From Berkiella sp963829835 (GTDB lineage: Bacteria > Pseudomonadota > Gammaproteobacteria > Berkiellales > Berkiellaceae): a DNA stretch of 64,000 nucleotides. Position 1 is the first letter of the stretch, and each line of letters begins with the position of its first letter. The notes beneath the pieces were generated by a model. It saw nothing but the letters and a program-made list of their open reading frames with translations, had not been told where the DNA came from and did no database searches. This document shows, piece by piece, positions 1 to 8,432 of the stretch. The stretch lies in the NCBI GenBank assembly GCA_963829835.1, contig CAWHKC010000004.1, positions 744,001 to 808,000 on the forward strand. The letters run 5' to 3'. Both the position numbers and the translations under genes were made by a program.

Positions 1-52
1 TGCTCTTGTCAGGAACAATTTGCCAGGTTGATACTTCTGCATTTGCCAAGGG

Positions 53-87
53 GCTTATTAATATTAGTAATAAGCACCATTTTTTTG
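53..87 (+). terminator. Intrinsic terminator at the window edge
   Basis: An 8-bp perfect stem (53-60 with 68-75) closes a 7-nt loop and is followed within five bases by a run of seven T. It reads as a + strand terminator for a gene lying mostly outside the window. A frame open from base 2 stops at 29-31 and could be the last codons of that gene, but too little is present to identify it. Confidence 0.55.
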
Positions 88-99
88 CTATTGAAAAAT

Positions 100-639
100 T
101 CATGGTAACATTCTCCGTAAGATATCGTCTTTATGTATAAAATGATGTTGCAAAGCTGCACCAGAATGTGCAAAGAATGCCGCGATTAAACCATAAGCTA
201 ACCATTTATGAACTTCGCTTAATAGGCTTCGCAGCTGATCGCTTTGAGCAACTAAATCAGGCAAAACAAAAAGTCCAAAAAAAGAGACAGGTAACCCTGA
301 AGCCGAAGATAGCATCCAACCTGTGATTGGCAAGGCAAACATCAAAAAGTAAAAAACCCAGTGTATGCTAGTTGCCGCAAATTTTTGCCATAAAGGCATA
401 TTGTTAGGGAGCGGTGGTGTTGTATTAAAAAGCCGCCAAATCAAACGAATACACACCAACATTAAAACTAAGACACCCCATTCTTTATGCCAACCATACA
501 TTTTTAGCTTTTTAATGCCAAGCGGCATCTCAACCATAGTCAAACCCAAAATGACTAGACCAATAAGCAATAATGCCATAAGCCAATGTAATAGTTTGGC
601 AATCACACCAAATTGATTTTGCGTATTCTGTATTTGCAT
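100..639 (-). CDS. cybB: Cytochrome b561 family membrane protein
   Basis: A 179-residue integral membrane protein with four predicted hydrophobic helices. It matches the bacterial cytochrome b561 family (YodB/YceJ/CybB), di-haem inner-membrane proteins that pass electrons between the quinone pool and a partner. Likely haem-ligand histidines are in the first helix (KLLHWLMALL), around residue 50 (GWHKE), in the third helix (IHWVFYF) and in the last helix (EVHKWLAYG). It follows yceI by 11 bp on the same strand, the same YceI-b561 pairing seen in Escherichia coli (yceJ-yceI), so the two are probably co-transcribed. The family call is secure; the electron partner is unknown. Confidence 0.88.
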   Translation of the reverse strand: MQIQNTQNQFGVIAKLLHWLMALLLIGLVILGLTMVEMPLGIKKLKMYGWHKEWGVLVLMLVCIRLIWRLFNTTPPLPNNMPLWQKFAATSIHWVFYFLMFALPITGWMLSSASGLPVSFFGLFVLPDLVAQSDQLRSLLSEVHKWLAYGLIAAFFAHSGAALQHHFIHKDDILRRMLP

Positions 640-650
640 GATTTATGCTC

Positions 651-1247
651 TTATTTATCTAATGCCGCTTCACCTTGAATTTCAAGAGTGACATCATCAC
701 TTAATCCTGGCAAATAATTGACAATGCCAAAATCAGAACGCTTAATCTTGGCATTTCCTGAAAACCCTATCGTATATTTTTGAGTCAAGGGAGATAATGC
801 CATTTTGTTGATGACAACATTTACGGTTACTGGCTTTGAAATACCTTTTACAGTGAGAATGCCATCTACTTGTGCCGTTCGACTATCTGTAGAATCCACC
901 TTATCACTAACAAACGTTGCGGTAGGGAAATTAGCCACATCAAAAAAATCTTTACTTTTAAGATGCTCATCTAATTTCGAGATCCCGGTAATAAAGTCTC
1001 CAACATTGATGGTTACGTTTACTTTACCATTAACCAATTTATCTTTATCAAACGATAACTTACCTTGGGCCAACCATTTTCCTGAGGGTTCAGAGAAACC
1101 AAAGTGGTCAATATGCCAAAGCACATAGGTGTGTGAAGGATCAAGTGTATAAGTATCCTGTGGTACTTGCTGTTCGGCAGAAAATACGGTGCAGGAGTAT
1201 AAAACCGCTAAAAATAGTGCTGGTGCAATTGTTTTGTTCATCATCAT
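651..1247 (-). CDS. yceI: YceI family periplasmic protein
   Basis: A secreted lipocalin-like protein of about 199 residues. After a signal peptide (ending near FSAEQQ), the mature part opens with the family hallmark YTLDPSHTYVLWHIDHFG and continues with the usual beta-barrel pattern, including GxxxFDxxxLxxGKVNVTI and the closing DDVTLEIQGEA. YceI proteins bind isoprenoid-type lipids and are often linked to acid or base stress. An upstream in-frame start exists at 1274, but the ATG at 1247 has AAGG six bases ahead and places the signal peptide at the N-terminus. It is first in an operon with the b561 gene. Confidence 0.88.
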   Translation of the reverse strand: MMMNKTIAPALFLAVLYSCTVFSAEQQVPQDTYTLDPSHTYVLWHIDHFGFSEPSGKWLAQGKLSFDKDKLVNGKVNVTINVGDFITGISKLDEHLKSKDFFDVANFPTATFVSDKVDSTDSRTAQVDGILTVKGISKPVTVNVVINKMALSPLTQKYTIGFSGNAKIKRSDFGIVNYLPGLSDDVTLEIQGEAALDK

Positions 1248-1360
1248 GATCAACCTTTTATAGTTCACTCTCACTATTATAGATTGATCTTGCTTAAGAT
1301 TAAGTTGATTTTTTCCGATGAGAGTTTGAGGATTTCACTTATATTAAAGGAGTTCGTTTC

Positions 1361-1570
1361 ATGAAGGTTAATTTGGCGTTTATTATCGTTATGATTACTT
1401 CACTGACAGGGTGTAACACCATGCTACCCCACACCTCGGCCTGTTGCACAGGTAAAAATGACACTGTTTATGTTAATCCTGATTGCTGCAATCAAGAGAA
1501 TTTTCAAAGCGGATATTACTATAATGGATATCAAGAAAACGGCTGGCGTTATTGCGTAGTCAAAAGATGA
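1361..1570 (+). CDS. Small cysteine-rich lipoprotein, unknown function
   Basis: A 69-residue protein with a lipoprotein signal: a short hydrophobic segment and the lipobox LTGC (Cys18). The mature part is small and cysteine-rich (two CC pairs near residues 28-29 and 42-43, and a C close to the end) and tyrosine-rich at the C-terminus. An AAGGAG ribosome binding site precedes the ATG. It is divergent from yceI, with about 110 bp between them. No family was recognised; the paired cysteines suggest disulfides or metal binding, which is inference. Confidence 0.6.
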   Translation: MKVNLAFIIVMITSLTGCNTMLPHTSACCTGKNDTVYVNPDCCNQENFQSGYYYNGYQENGWRYCVVKR

Positions 1571-2010
1571 TATGTGCAGGTCACGCTACCATAAAAGCGA
1601 ATACGCTCTTATTGGCTTCCGACGCCAACATACAGTAGACACCTGAAAACAGCTATATACGTGTATATTGACTTATCTCGGACGTCCGGGTTGCATGACC
1701 CATAAAGTCACGCACGCCCCCCATATTCACAAATAGGCCAAGCCTACCCCTCCAGAACAACCCAAGCACCCTTTAACAAGCACAAGAGCCATGGAGATGA
1801 GGAAGCATCACCCGATTAAAATAACGTTCCCTGCAATATTATTATATGCTTATTTGTTAGGCACTAAAACAGGAACTACTCGTAATATTGACATATAACA
1901 TATCACTCCCATTTTCTTGAAAAAAGAATAAGGGAATCATTTTATTGAGATGGAGTGGGTTTAAACAAAACAGCCATTTAAATTGTTAGGTAAATGGCTG
2001 CGGGCACAAA
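1571..2010. other. Non-coding stretch, nothing identified
   Basis: These 440 bases hold no convincing ORF on either strand. The part from about 1690 to 1830 is C-rich on the + strand, unlike the AT-rich surroundings. A 6+6 bp inverted repeat (ATATAC/GTATAT) lies at 1655-1668. The right edge contains the terminator of the histone-like gene. No RNA family was recognised. Confidence 0.4.
1963..2000 (-). terminator. Terminator of the histone-like gene
   Basis: A perfect 10-bp stem (1971-1980 with 1991-2000) with a 10-nt loop. On the minus strand it is followed by a T-rich tract. It begins 11 bp after the stop of the minus-strand gene ending at 2011. Confidence 0.75.
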
Positions 2011-2343
2011 TTAATTGGTAACTTTGCGCTTTTTCGTAGTGGTTTTTTTAGCAACGACAGGCGCTACTGCTTTAGCAACGATTTTTGTTTTTTTAGCAGT
2101 TGAGCTTTTCTTGGTTGCTTTAGCAGCGGCCGCTTTAATGGCAACTTTGGTTTTTTGAGTCTTGGTAGCCTTAGCCACTTTTACTTTAGGGGCTTTTGCT
2201 ACAGCTGGTTTAGCAGAAGCTTTGGTTGCTTTTAATGCATTTGGTTTAGCAGCAGCCTTAGTCACTTTTTTAGCAGCGGCTGGTTTAGCAGTTGCTTTTG
2301 ATGCCTTTAATGCTTTTGCTGGTAATTTTTTGCTCGAGATCAT
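2011..2343 (-). CDS. Histone H1-like Lys/Ala-rich DNA-binding protein
   Basis: A 110-residue protein made almost entirely of Lys, Ala, Pro, Thr and Val, in degenerate units such as KATAKPAAAKKVTKAA and KASAKPAVAKAPK. It has no hydrophobic core. This is the composition of bacterial H1/AlgP-type histone-like proteins, which bind DNA non-specifically through a disordered basic tail. A GGAGGA ribosome binding site lies 10 bases before the ATG. A second, unrelated-looking protein of the same type is at 21582-21938. The low-complexity repeats may vary in number between strains. Role in nucleoid structure is inferred from composition only. Confidence 0.75.
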   Translation of the reverse strand: MISSKKLPAKALKASKATAKPAAAKKVTKAAAKPNALKATKASAKPAVAKAPKVKVAKATKTQKTKVAIKAAAAKATKKSSTAKKTKIVAKAVAPVVAKKTTTKKRKVTN

Positions 2344-2772
2344 TTTAAAAAGTCCTCCGTGTTAAAACAATCACAAATCTAACACAGAAGGTAAGAAAAA
2401 TAAAACAAATCTCTAATTGGCCAAAGAGAAGATGCTTTCGATTCTTAACCAACTTCTGCCATTTAAAAAAACAACTACTACTCGATTTAAATTTTACCTT
2501 TCCTGTTTTCCAACAATTTTGCTGATTATTCTGAATCCCACATACATCGCTCGTATTCTAAGAGATAAAAAGATAGTACAAACAAAAACCCCAAACCAAA
2601 ATGCCAAAATAAATCGAAATAAAAATAAAAGCCCTCATTTTTTCTTTTTTCACTGCCTTATGCTTGCCATTCTTTAGTTAGCTGTCCACTTCCAGAAGTG
2701 TATCCACACATTTTCATTAATTCGATTTTCTTATACAGTCTAGAACAGTGCTTAATTTAGAAAGGATGTTGT
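2344..2772. other. Intergenic region upstream of two divergent genes
   Basis: 429 bases between the divergent histone-like gene and a methyltransferase. A small inverted repeat (GTGTTA at 2359-2364, TAACAC at 2380-2385) overlaps the histone gene's 5' leader and could be an operator. The remainder is A/T-rich, with a long A-rich tract around 2570-2650. The one open frame here (2417-2677, +) has no ribosome binding site and lysine/asparagine-rich low-complexity sequence, so it is not called. Confidence 0.4.
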
Positions 2773-3432
2773 ATGAGAAGTCAGACCGCAGATGAATTAC
2801 TATCTAGTATCAGACACCTCAAAACACCTTACTTTATTAAATTAGCAGGGATCTCTCTAAGAGTTGATAAAAATGTCTATCCTTCATCACAGCTTAATGC
2901 CTTTATGGCAAAAACCGCATTCAATTCTCTTAATTGTCAAACGGATAATTTTAAAGTATTAGACTTTGGTACGGGAACAGGATTTCTTGCTATTTCAGCT
3001 GCGTTGAAAGGGGCCAAAGTAATTGCCCTTGATATCAACCCAGATGCCATTAAATGTGCTCAATTTAATGTTTTGAATAATAAAGTTGAAGAGTTGGTGG
3101 AATGTCGTTTAAGCAATGGTTTCGATAAAATTGATGAAAGTGAAAAATTTGACCTTATTATGGCAGGGATCCCCTGGGAAAATGCTCATCCTAGAGATAA
3201 GCTGGAATATTCAGTTTATGATCCCGATTTTCAAATGAGACAAGACTTATTTCAAAAAGCCGTATCTCATCTAAGGCCTAATGGAAGAATCATTTTAAGC
3301 TACTCATCGCGAGTTCAATTAATTTCTCCCATAGATCACAGCCACTCAGGGTATGACTACAATATCATCGCAAAAAAAAATATTGTACATGAACGATATT
3401 TTATCTACGCTATCACCCCTAAAAGTAGCTAA
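2773..3432 (+). CDS. SAM-dependent methyltransferase (PrmA/HemK-like fold)
   Basis: A 219-residue class I methyltransferase. Motif I is VLDFGTGTGFLAIS (about residue 58), followed by the acidic end of strand 2 (VIALDINPDAIKCAQ) and, in place of the NPPY motif of HemK-type enzymes, LIMAGIPWENAHP. The N-terminal 50 residues resemble the short substrate-recognition arm of small-molecule or protein-glutamine methyltransferases. The substrate cannot be named. An AAAGGA ribosome binding site precedes the ATG. It stands alone between a divergent histone-like gene and a downstream regulator. Confidence 0.75.
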   Translation: MRSQTADELLSSIRHLKTPYFIKLAGISLRVDKNVYPSSQLNAFMAKTAFNSLNCQTDNFKVLDFGTGTGFLAISAALKGAKVIALDINPDAIKCAQFNVLNNKVEELVECRLSNGFDKIDESEKFDLIMAGIPWENAHPRDKLEYSVYDPDFQMRQDLFQKAVSHLRPNGRIILSYSSRVQLISPIDHSHSGYDYNIIAKKNIVHERYFIYAITPKSS

Positions 3433-3582
3433 TTTATGCACGCTATGTCATAAAAAAATATATGATTGCAGTGGATACACACGTTATTTTGCTTAACGTA
3501 TGAAATTGGCAGACTATAGTATTGATTTTTAGGTCAACAAAGTATAACATATGTTAACTTTCTTACTTTGGCGTTTAACACC

Positions 3583-4350
3583 ATGTTTAACAAAGAACAT
3601 ATCTCTTATTTGGCAGAAGATAAAGTCAAAAAAATTATGAACCCTCTAACAAAATTAGGGGATATTCACTATTTTTGCTATGGGGTTAATTACCCTGATA
3701 CTTCAGGCTTTACACTTCATACAAACTCCAATTATTACGAAACCTGGTTTGAACGTCAGTTTCCGTTGTGCGGATTTCATCTTAAATCCGGCTGGTATCT
3801 TTGGGATTCAACCTTACCAAAAGAACAACTTGAAGTTGCTGAATCGTTTCAAATAGGAAAAGGCGTTAACTACGTTCATCACCAAGATGGCAAAACAGAA
3901 ATATTCTCATTTGCTTCAAGGCCAGATAACAATAAAGCGATCGATTTTTACTTAAACAACCAAAACTTGCTTAAGCGATTTTCAAACTATTTTATTCAAC
4001 ATGCTAATGATTTAATCGCAATTGCTGATGAACAACGTATAACTCCTCCACCGGGCATGATCAAAAAAATGCCTGCAGAGGATACTTATAACTTGTTGGA
4101 TAATCCTACTATTGATAACTTTTTACATGAATTAAGCTATCCGTTTAATGTCCTCTCAGAAAGAGAATGTGAATGCTATCGACTCATTCTGAAAGGCTAT
4201 TCTATTGCGCAAATGAGCGAAGAACTCCATTTAGCAATACCAACGGTTGCTGTTTACATTTCAAGAATTAAACAGAAATTGAAATGTACCAATAAGAGTG
4301 AACTTATCAATTTGGCTCAAGAAGCTAAGTTGGTTGAGTACTATCTCTAA
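3583..4350 (+). CDS. LuxR family transcriptional regulator
   Basis: The C-terminal 65 residues are a typical GerE/LuxR helix-turn-helix: LSERECECYRLILKGYSIAQMSEEL followed by VAVYISRIKQKLKCTNKSEL. The first ~190 residues are an uncharacterised sensory region with several aromatic residues, similar in layout to the many LuxR-type regulators of Legionella that lack a response-regulator receiver domain. No autoinducer synthase is nearby. A TTG at 3568 would add five residues; neither start has a good ribosome binding site, and the ATG is preferred. The signal sensed is unknown. Confidence 0.82.
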   Translation: MFNKEHISYLAEDKVKKIMNPLTKLGDIHYFCYGVNYPDTSGFTLHTNSNYYETWFERQFPLCGFHLKSGWYLWDSTLPKEQLEVAESFQIGKGVNYVHHQDGKTEIFSFASRPDNNKAIDFYLNNQNLLKRFSNYFIQHANDLIAIADEQRITPPPGMIKKMPAEDTYNLLDNPTIDNFLHELSYPFNVLSERECECYRLILKGYSIAQMSEELHLAIPTVAVYISRIKQKLKCTNKSELINLAQEAKLVEYYL

Positions 4351-4464
4351 ACCTTCCTCTGATGGTGGGCACGCTAAGGCTTTGCCCACCCTACATAATA
4401 GTTGACAAGCTTCCAATAATTACGTTATTAAAAATAAAATTCCCCCATCCAAGGAAAGGATTTG

Positions 4465-5064
4465 ATGAAGATTATTGTGGTTGGTGGCACCGGCACCATT
4501 GGTAAAGCGGTCGTTAAAGAATTGGCCCATCGCCATACGATTATCGTTGCAGCGCATAAGCATGGTGATATTCGAGTAGACATCACGGACAAGCAATCCA
4601 TTGAAAAAATGTATCAAACTGCGGGTAAGGTCGATGCCCTCATTTCTACAACAGGAAATGTTCATTTTGGTGATTTTGCACAAATGACTTCCGAAAATTA
4701 TCAACTGGGACTGAATGACAAATTAATGGGTCAAGTTAATCTGGTCTTAATTGGTCGCCAATATCTCAATGATGCAGGATCATTTACCTTAACCAGTGGC
4801 ATATTAAGCCATGATCCAATTCGTTATGGTTCAAGTGCATCAATGGTTAATGCTGCTATCGATGGATTTGTGAAAGGGGCAGCGATAGAAATGCCTCGTG
4901 GTATTCGCATTAACGCAATAAGCCCTACTATCCTTGTGGAATCACTGCCTAATTTTGGTGATTATTTCCATGGTTTTGAGCCCGTACCCGCTTCACGCGT
5001 TGCAGTGGCTTATAGTAAAAGTGTGGAAGGACATCAGAATGGTCAAATCTATCACGTTGGATAG
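4465..5064 (+). CDS. Short-chain dehydrogenase (PRK07578-type)
   Basis: A 199-residue compact SDR. The N-terminus carries the nucleotide-binding glycine motif VVGGTGTIGKAV, then DITD and the strand-5 region RGIRINAISPT. The usual YxxxK catalytic pair is absent: the corresponding stretch reads SGILSHDPIRYGSSASMVNAAIDGF, where Ser and Asn are retained. This matches a known short SDR subfamily (PRK07578) that naturally lacks the lysine. The reaction is unknown. AAGGAAAGGA precedes the ATG, which decides the start over the in-frame TTG three bases earlier. Confidence 0.85.
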   Translation: MKIIVVGGTGTIGKAVVKELAHRHTIIVAAHKHGDIRVDITDKQSIEKMYQTAGKVDALISTTGNVHFGDFAQMTSENYQLGLNDKLMGQVNLVLIGRQYLNDAGSFTLTSGILSHDPIRYGSSASMVNAAIDGFVKGAAIEMPRGIRINAISPTILVESLPNFGDYFHGFEPVPASRVAVAYSKSVEGHQNGQIYHVG

Positions 5065-5090
5065 ATAAGCTCACCTGATGCCCTATCAGG

Positions 5091-5654
5091 TTATTTTATA
5101 TTTTTGACATACAGAGCCATCATTATGGAAGCCCATCCCCAGATCAGTAAGTCTATTCCAACAAACAAACCAATAATATAAAAGCCAGAAGAAGGTAACT
5201 GAGCCAATATCAATATCCCAAGCGCCAGAGTGACAATACCACTCAAAAAGCTCCAACCCCAACTAGGAAGCTGATACATGGCAGAGAAAATAATTCGAAA
5301 GAAGCCCAAAATGATAAAGAAAACGGCTAATAATACTGTTATCGAGAAAGCAGCTGGGATAGGAACAAACATTAATAACAGGCCCGCTGCAATATAGAAA
5401 AGAGCAACCATGAAATGGCCAAAAAAGCCAGGCCATTTTTTCCACCAATATTGGAAGGTATTCAGCATCATCACGAGGCCACTAGCAAAGATGATACCGC
5501 CTAAAAAGATTACTGAAATGAGTGTTGTAAATACGGATGCACTGATTGCAAACATGCCTAAAACTAAGAGCACCACCCCCCACGCCATGATCCAACCCCA
5601 ATTTTTGTGAAATGTTGTAAGATCATATTTATTTAATTGCATTTGAAATGACAT
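5091..5654 (-). CDS. hdeD: HdeD family (DUF308) membrane protein
   Basis: A 187-residue protein with six hydrophobic helices arranged as two repeats of three, the DUF308/HdeD architecture. HdeD contributes to acid resistance at high cell density in Escherichia coli. The N-terminus (HKNWGWIMAWGVVLLVLGMFAI) and the third helix pair (FFIILGFFRIIFS) fit the family well. It is second in a two-gene minus-strand operon, 12 bp after the 72-residue gene. The function in this organism is inferred from the family only. Confidence 0.82.
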   Translation of the reverse strand: MSFQMQLNKYDLTTFHKNWGWIMAWGVVLLVLGMFAISASVFTTLISVIFLGGIIFASGLVMMLNTFQYWWKKWPGFFGHFMVALFYIAAGLLLMFVPIPAAFSITVLLAVFFIILGFFRIIFSAMYQLPSWGWSFLSGIVTLALGILILAQLPSSGFYIIGLFVGIDLLIWGWASIMMALYVKNIK

Positions 5655-5666
5655 AGTCTTTCCTCT

Positions 5667-5885
5667 TTAAGAATTAAAATTGTTGAAATTTAGAGAGGTG
5701 GCTTGAGATAAATTAAAATATTGAACCTTTCCTTTACTTTCTGAATAAAGGATCCATAACTTTCCATCAAATTCTTGGACATCCCAATGATTCTCACAAT
5801 GGTGTTTTTGGCCATCTGAGGTTGTAATTTCAAGACTATAAGTTTGTTGTTTCAACTCATTTAATTGATCGATTAGTTTGCTCAT
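5667..5885 (-). CDS. Small hypothetical protein upstream of hdeD
   Basis: A 72-residue soluble protein with no signal peptide or membrane segment. The first third is helical (LIDQLNELKQQ), and the rest suggests a small beta-sheet (SLEITTSDGQKHHCENHW, KLWILYSES). It is the first gene of the hdeD operon. No family was recognised. Confidence 0.6.
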   Translation of the reverse strand: MSKLIDQLNELKQQTYSLEITTSDGQKHHCENHWDVQEFDGKLWILYSESKGKVQYFNLSQATSLNFNNFNS

Positions 5886-5989
5886 GCTGATCTTTTATCC
5901 TTTACCTAAAGACTGGTAATTGGCTATTCGCCAGTTTAACTATAGCAGCGCAAAACAGATTAGAGGATATGAAGCGGATGTGTGGAAAA

Positions 5990-6020
5990 TAAGAAAAAGG
6001 GGCTATTTGTGTATAGCCCC
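5990..6020 (-). terminator. Terminator of the double-glycine peptide gene
   Basis: An 8-bp GC-rich stem (5999-6006 with 6013-6020) and a 6-nt loop, followed on the minus strand by a T-rich tract. It ends 12 bp before the stop of the gene at 6032. Confidence 0.75.
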
Positions 6021-6031
6021 TGAGGCTTTAT

Positions 6032-6370
6032 TTAACTCATTAACGTGTTATACATGGATACAGCGCCTTTAGAAGTGTATCTGCATACTGCGCCCAAAGC
6101 GAAAGCACCACCAACAGCGCCAACGGCACCAGCACCAATAGCACCAGCAATACCATAGCCAGCATAGGCCCAAGCGCCTGCACTCCAGCCTCCAGCAATA
6201 GCGCCACCAGCCATACCGGTTATGGTAGATAGTGATTGAAATCCTTGTTGATCAGTCACCGTAGCCAAAAATAAGAATGTTTGGATGGCTGCGACTGGAT
6301 CGTAAACGACGACATCATGATGTTCTGCGCCTGAAACGGCTGCAGCTTCGAAGTTTGTTAGCTCTCTCAT
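6032..6370 (-). CDS. Double-glycine-leader peptide, bacteriocin-like
   Basis: The true start is the ATG at 6370, with GAGG five bases ahead; an upstream in-frame start at 6442 would give an implausible extension. The 112-residue product begins MRELTNFEAAAVSGA, a leader of the double-glycine type (M-R-E-L..E..x-V-S-G-A) cleaved in known systems by C39 peptidase transporters. The core, from residue 16, ends in a long glycine/alanine-rich hydrophobic stretch (repeated GAIxGGWSAGAW, GAIGAGAVGAVGGAF), a glycine-zipper pattern seen in class II pore-forming microcins. Four relatives occur in the window (17580, 17973, 19703, 43942). No immunity or transport gene is adjacent. Confidence 0.7.
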   Translation of the reverse strand: MRELTNFEAAAVSGAEHHDVVVYDPVAAIQTFLFLATVTDQQGFQSLSTITGMAGGAIAGGWSAGAWAYAGYGIAGAIGAGAVGAVGGAFALGAVCRYTSKGAVSMYNTLMS

Positions 6371-6482
6371 ATTTGCCTCAGATATAAAGTTCAGTTTGTA
6401 AGTAAACTTCGATATACTATCAAAGAATATTTCATACGCCAACTGTATTTGTTGAAAAAATAGTGCTCAATAATAAAAAGTG

Positions 6483-7412
6483 ATGAAAGCAATGAAAATG
6501 AATGTCGTAAAATCAATTCTCTTATGGTTTATTTTATTTCTTTTCAAATCGACCCAAGCCTACTGCCCTATTAACTCTTTTAAATGTGCTCAAAACCAGC
6601 ATCGTTTTGGCATCATTGCTACATCTCCAATATTGGATGAAATGGAACAAACGTTAGAACCAACTCCTGTGTTAAGTAAAAGTGGAAAAAGTTTTGTCAC
6701 CCTTAATCGATTTGGCTTTGATGTGATGGATGACACTACCATTAAGAATAGTTGGCTTATTCAAGAAATCGCTAAGACAAGTAAAACAGCAGATCATCCC
6801 ATGTTAGATATCGGCGGCGGCTATGGCCGTTTAACAAAAGTGATGCTCAACTCAGGGGCAACGGTTATCTATAATGATCTTGAACCAAAACATTTAATTT
6901 ATGGAAGACAATTAGCCCAAGCGGATGAACGTCAACGCTTATATTTGAATAGTCACTCTTTCCCTCGTGCAATGATATTAGAACCCAATAGTTTAACTGG
7001 TGTTGTATTATATCGTGTTGCACATTTTATGAAACCCGATGAATTTGAGGAAGGGATTGCAAAAATAAAACGATGGCTCGTGCCTGGCGGTAAAGTTTTT
7101 ATAGCTGTTTTGCCACCTCAACATAGTGAATACCAAGATAGGGTATTACCTGTTTATAACAAACGCTGGGAAAAAGGAAATCCTTGGCCTGGATATAATT
7201 TTAAAAGCCATGATATTTTACCTTCACAAGCCTATGCGTTACCAAAACAATTACATTTAATGGATGAGCGGCCACTCATACATGTATTAACAAAATATGG
7301 TTTTACCATAGAAAAACATGGTTTTATTGATATGAAGCGATTTGGTGCCAACGAAAATCGCACTGGACAAGAATTATTTGGGATAATTGCAATAAAACCA
7401 GGTGATATATAA
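6483..7412 (+). CDS. Methyltransferase-fold protein with a signal peptide
   Basis: A 309-residue protein. The N-terminus (KSILLWFILFLFKSTQA) is a clear signal peptide or membrane anchor, followed by a class I methyltransferase domain with MLDIGGGYGRLTKVML as motif I, VIYNDLEP as the acidic strand-2 end and RWLVPGGKVFIAV as the post-III motif. SAM is cytosolic, so an exported methyltransferase is odd; the protein may be secreted to a host or anchored facing inward. A GTG at 6480 is in frame; the ATG at 6483 is preferred. A second exported methyltransferase lies at 13479-14330. The substrate is unknown. Confidence 0.65.
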   Translation: MKAMKMNVVKSILLWFILFLFKSTQAYCPINSFKCAQNQHRFGIIATSPILDEMEQTLEPTPVLSKSGKSFVTLNRFGFDVMDDTTIKNSWLIQEIAKTSKTADHPMLDIGGGYGRLTKVMLNSGATVIYNDLEPKHLIYGRQLAQADERQRLYLNSHSFPRAMILEPNSLTGVVLYRVAHFMKPDEFEEGIAKIKRWLVPGGKVFIAVLPPQHSEYQDRVLPVYNKRWEKGNPWPGYNFKSHDILPSQAYALPKQLHLMDERPLIHVLTKYGFTIEKHGFIDMKRFGANENRTGQELFGIIAIKPGDI

Positions 7413-7538
7413 TCGTCATATATAATTTCAATATAAATTGTAACTACCCAAATACTCAAAGTGTCAACAAAAGATTGATAGATATGGCTATATTATATAA
7501 TTCGATAAAGATTTCATTTTGAATTCAAAGGGCTCTTT

Positions 7539-8375
7539 ATGGATAATTATCAACGAACTTCACAACGATTAATTGACATTATTGAAAATAATGAACTGAA
7601 ATTACCTACACAGCCCGAAGTGGCAGTAAGAATACGTGACTGCGCAGAGGACCCGAATGTAACACCCGAAAAATTGGCGCATGTCATCAGTCATGATCCT
7701 GCTTTAACTGCAAGATTTATTCAAATTGCCAATAGTCCTTCAAACCGCGGTATAGTATCCATTGATTCTTTGCCCAGTGTTATCAATCGCTTAGGATTAA
7801 AATATATTTGTAATATCGCTGTAGGATTAGCGATGGAGCAAATATTTCAAGCAACAAATGATAATATAGATAAATTAATGCATGACGCATGGTCATCAAG
7901 TACTTACGTTGCTGCTCATGCTCATGTAAATGCTAAACGATTTTCGAGCATCCCTTCTGAAACCGCGTCACTTGCAGGATTAATGCACCAAATAGGTGTT
8001 TTACCAATACTTTCGTATGCACAAGATTTTGATGAATTAGCAGACAATAAAAAACTACTATTAACCCTTATCAAAGATCATCATGTCACTCTGAGTGAAG
8101 CAATATTAAAATATTGGCAATTTCCCGAAGAAATCGCATCACTTCCCAAGCAATTATTTCTTGAAAGTATGATAAAAAGCGATAATCCTAATTTAGTCAA
8201 TATTGTTGAAGCTGCATTATTGCAAACAATAAACTTAAAAAAGCATTTCATCGAGATTGAAGTACCACCTACTCAGGCCTTTGAACGGCTTAAGCTTGAT
8301 AACGATATGCCACTAAATGAAGATAAATTTCAGATTGAATTAAAAGAATCGATGCAATTTTATTGTCAGCTTTGA
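7539..8375 (+). CDS. HDOD domain protein
   Basis: A 278-residue single-domain HDOD protein. The characteristic opening LPTQPEVAVRIRDCAEDPN is followed by KLAHVISHDPALTARFIQIANSP and INRLGLKYICNIAVGLAMEQ, then ASLAGLMHQIGVLPIL, where the HD motif of true phosphohydrolases is degenerate, as usual for HDOD. These proteins act as non-catalytic signalling scaffolds, often in motility or stress control. No EAL, GGDEF or receiver domain is attached. It is monocistronic and convergent with osmC. Confidence 0.82.
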   Translation: MDNYQRTSQRLIDIIENNELKLPTQPEVAVRIRDCAEDPNVTPEKLAHVISHDPALTARFIQIANSPSNRGIVSIDSLPSVINRLGLKYICNIAVGLAMEQIFQATNDNIDKLMHDAWSSSTYVAAHAHVNAKRFSSIPSETASLAGLMHQIGVLPILSYAQDFDELADNKKLLLTLIKDHHVTLSEAILKYWQFPEEIASLPKQLFLESMIKSDNPNLVNIVEAALLQTINLKKHFIEIEVPPTQAFERLKLDNDMPLNEDKFQIELKESMQFYCQL

Positions 8376-8389
8376 AAAATTCCTAATCT

Positions 8390-8417
8390 CTTCAGCAGCG
8401 TAGCTGCGCTGCTGAAG
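8390..8417. terminator. Shared hairpin between HDOD gene and osmC
   Basis: A perfect 11-bp stem (8390-8400 with 8407-8417) and 6-nt loop between two convergent genes, flanked by A-rich and T-rich sequence. It probably terminates both. Bases 8383-8399 recur exactly at 50959-50975. Confidence 0.7.
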
Positions 8418-8432
8418 AAAAATTTAAGATCT

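Noticed and set aside
2417..2677. 86-residue + strand ORF
   Set aside because: No ribosome binding site, A-rich low-complexity sequence and no family; likely chance frame in an AT-rich gap.
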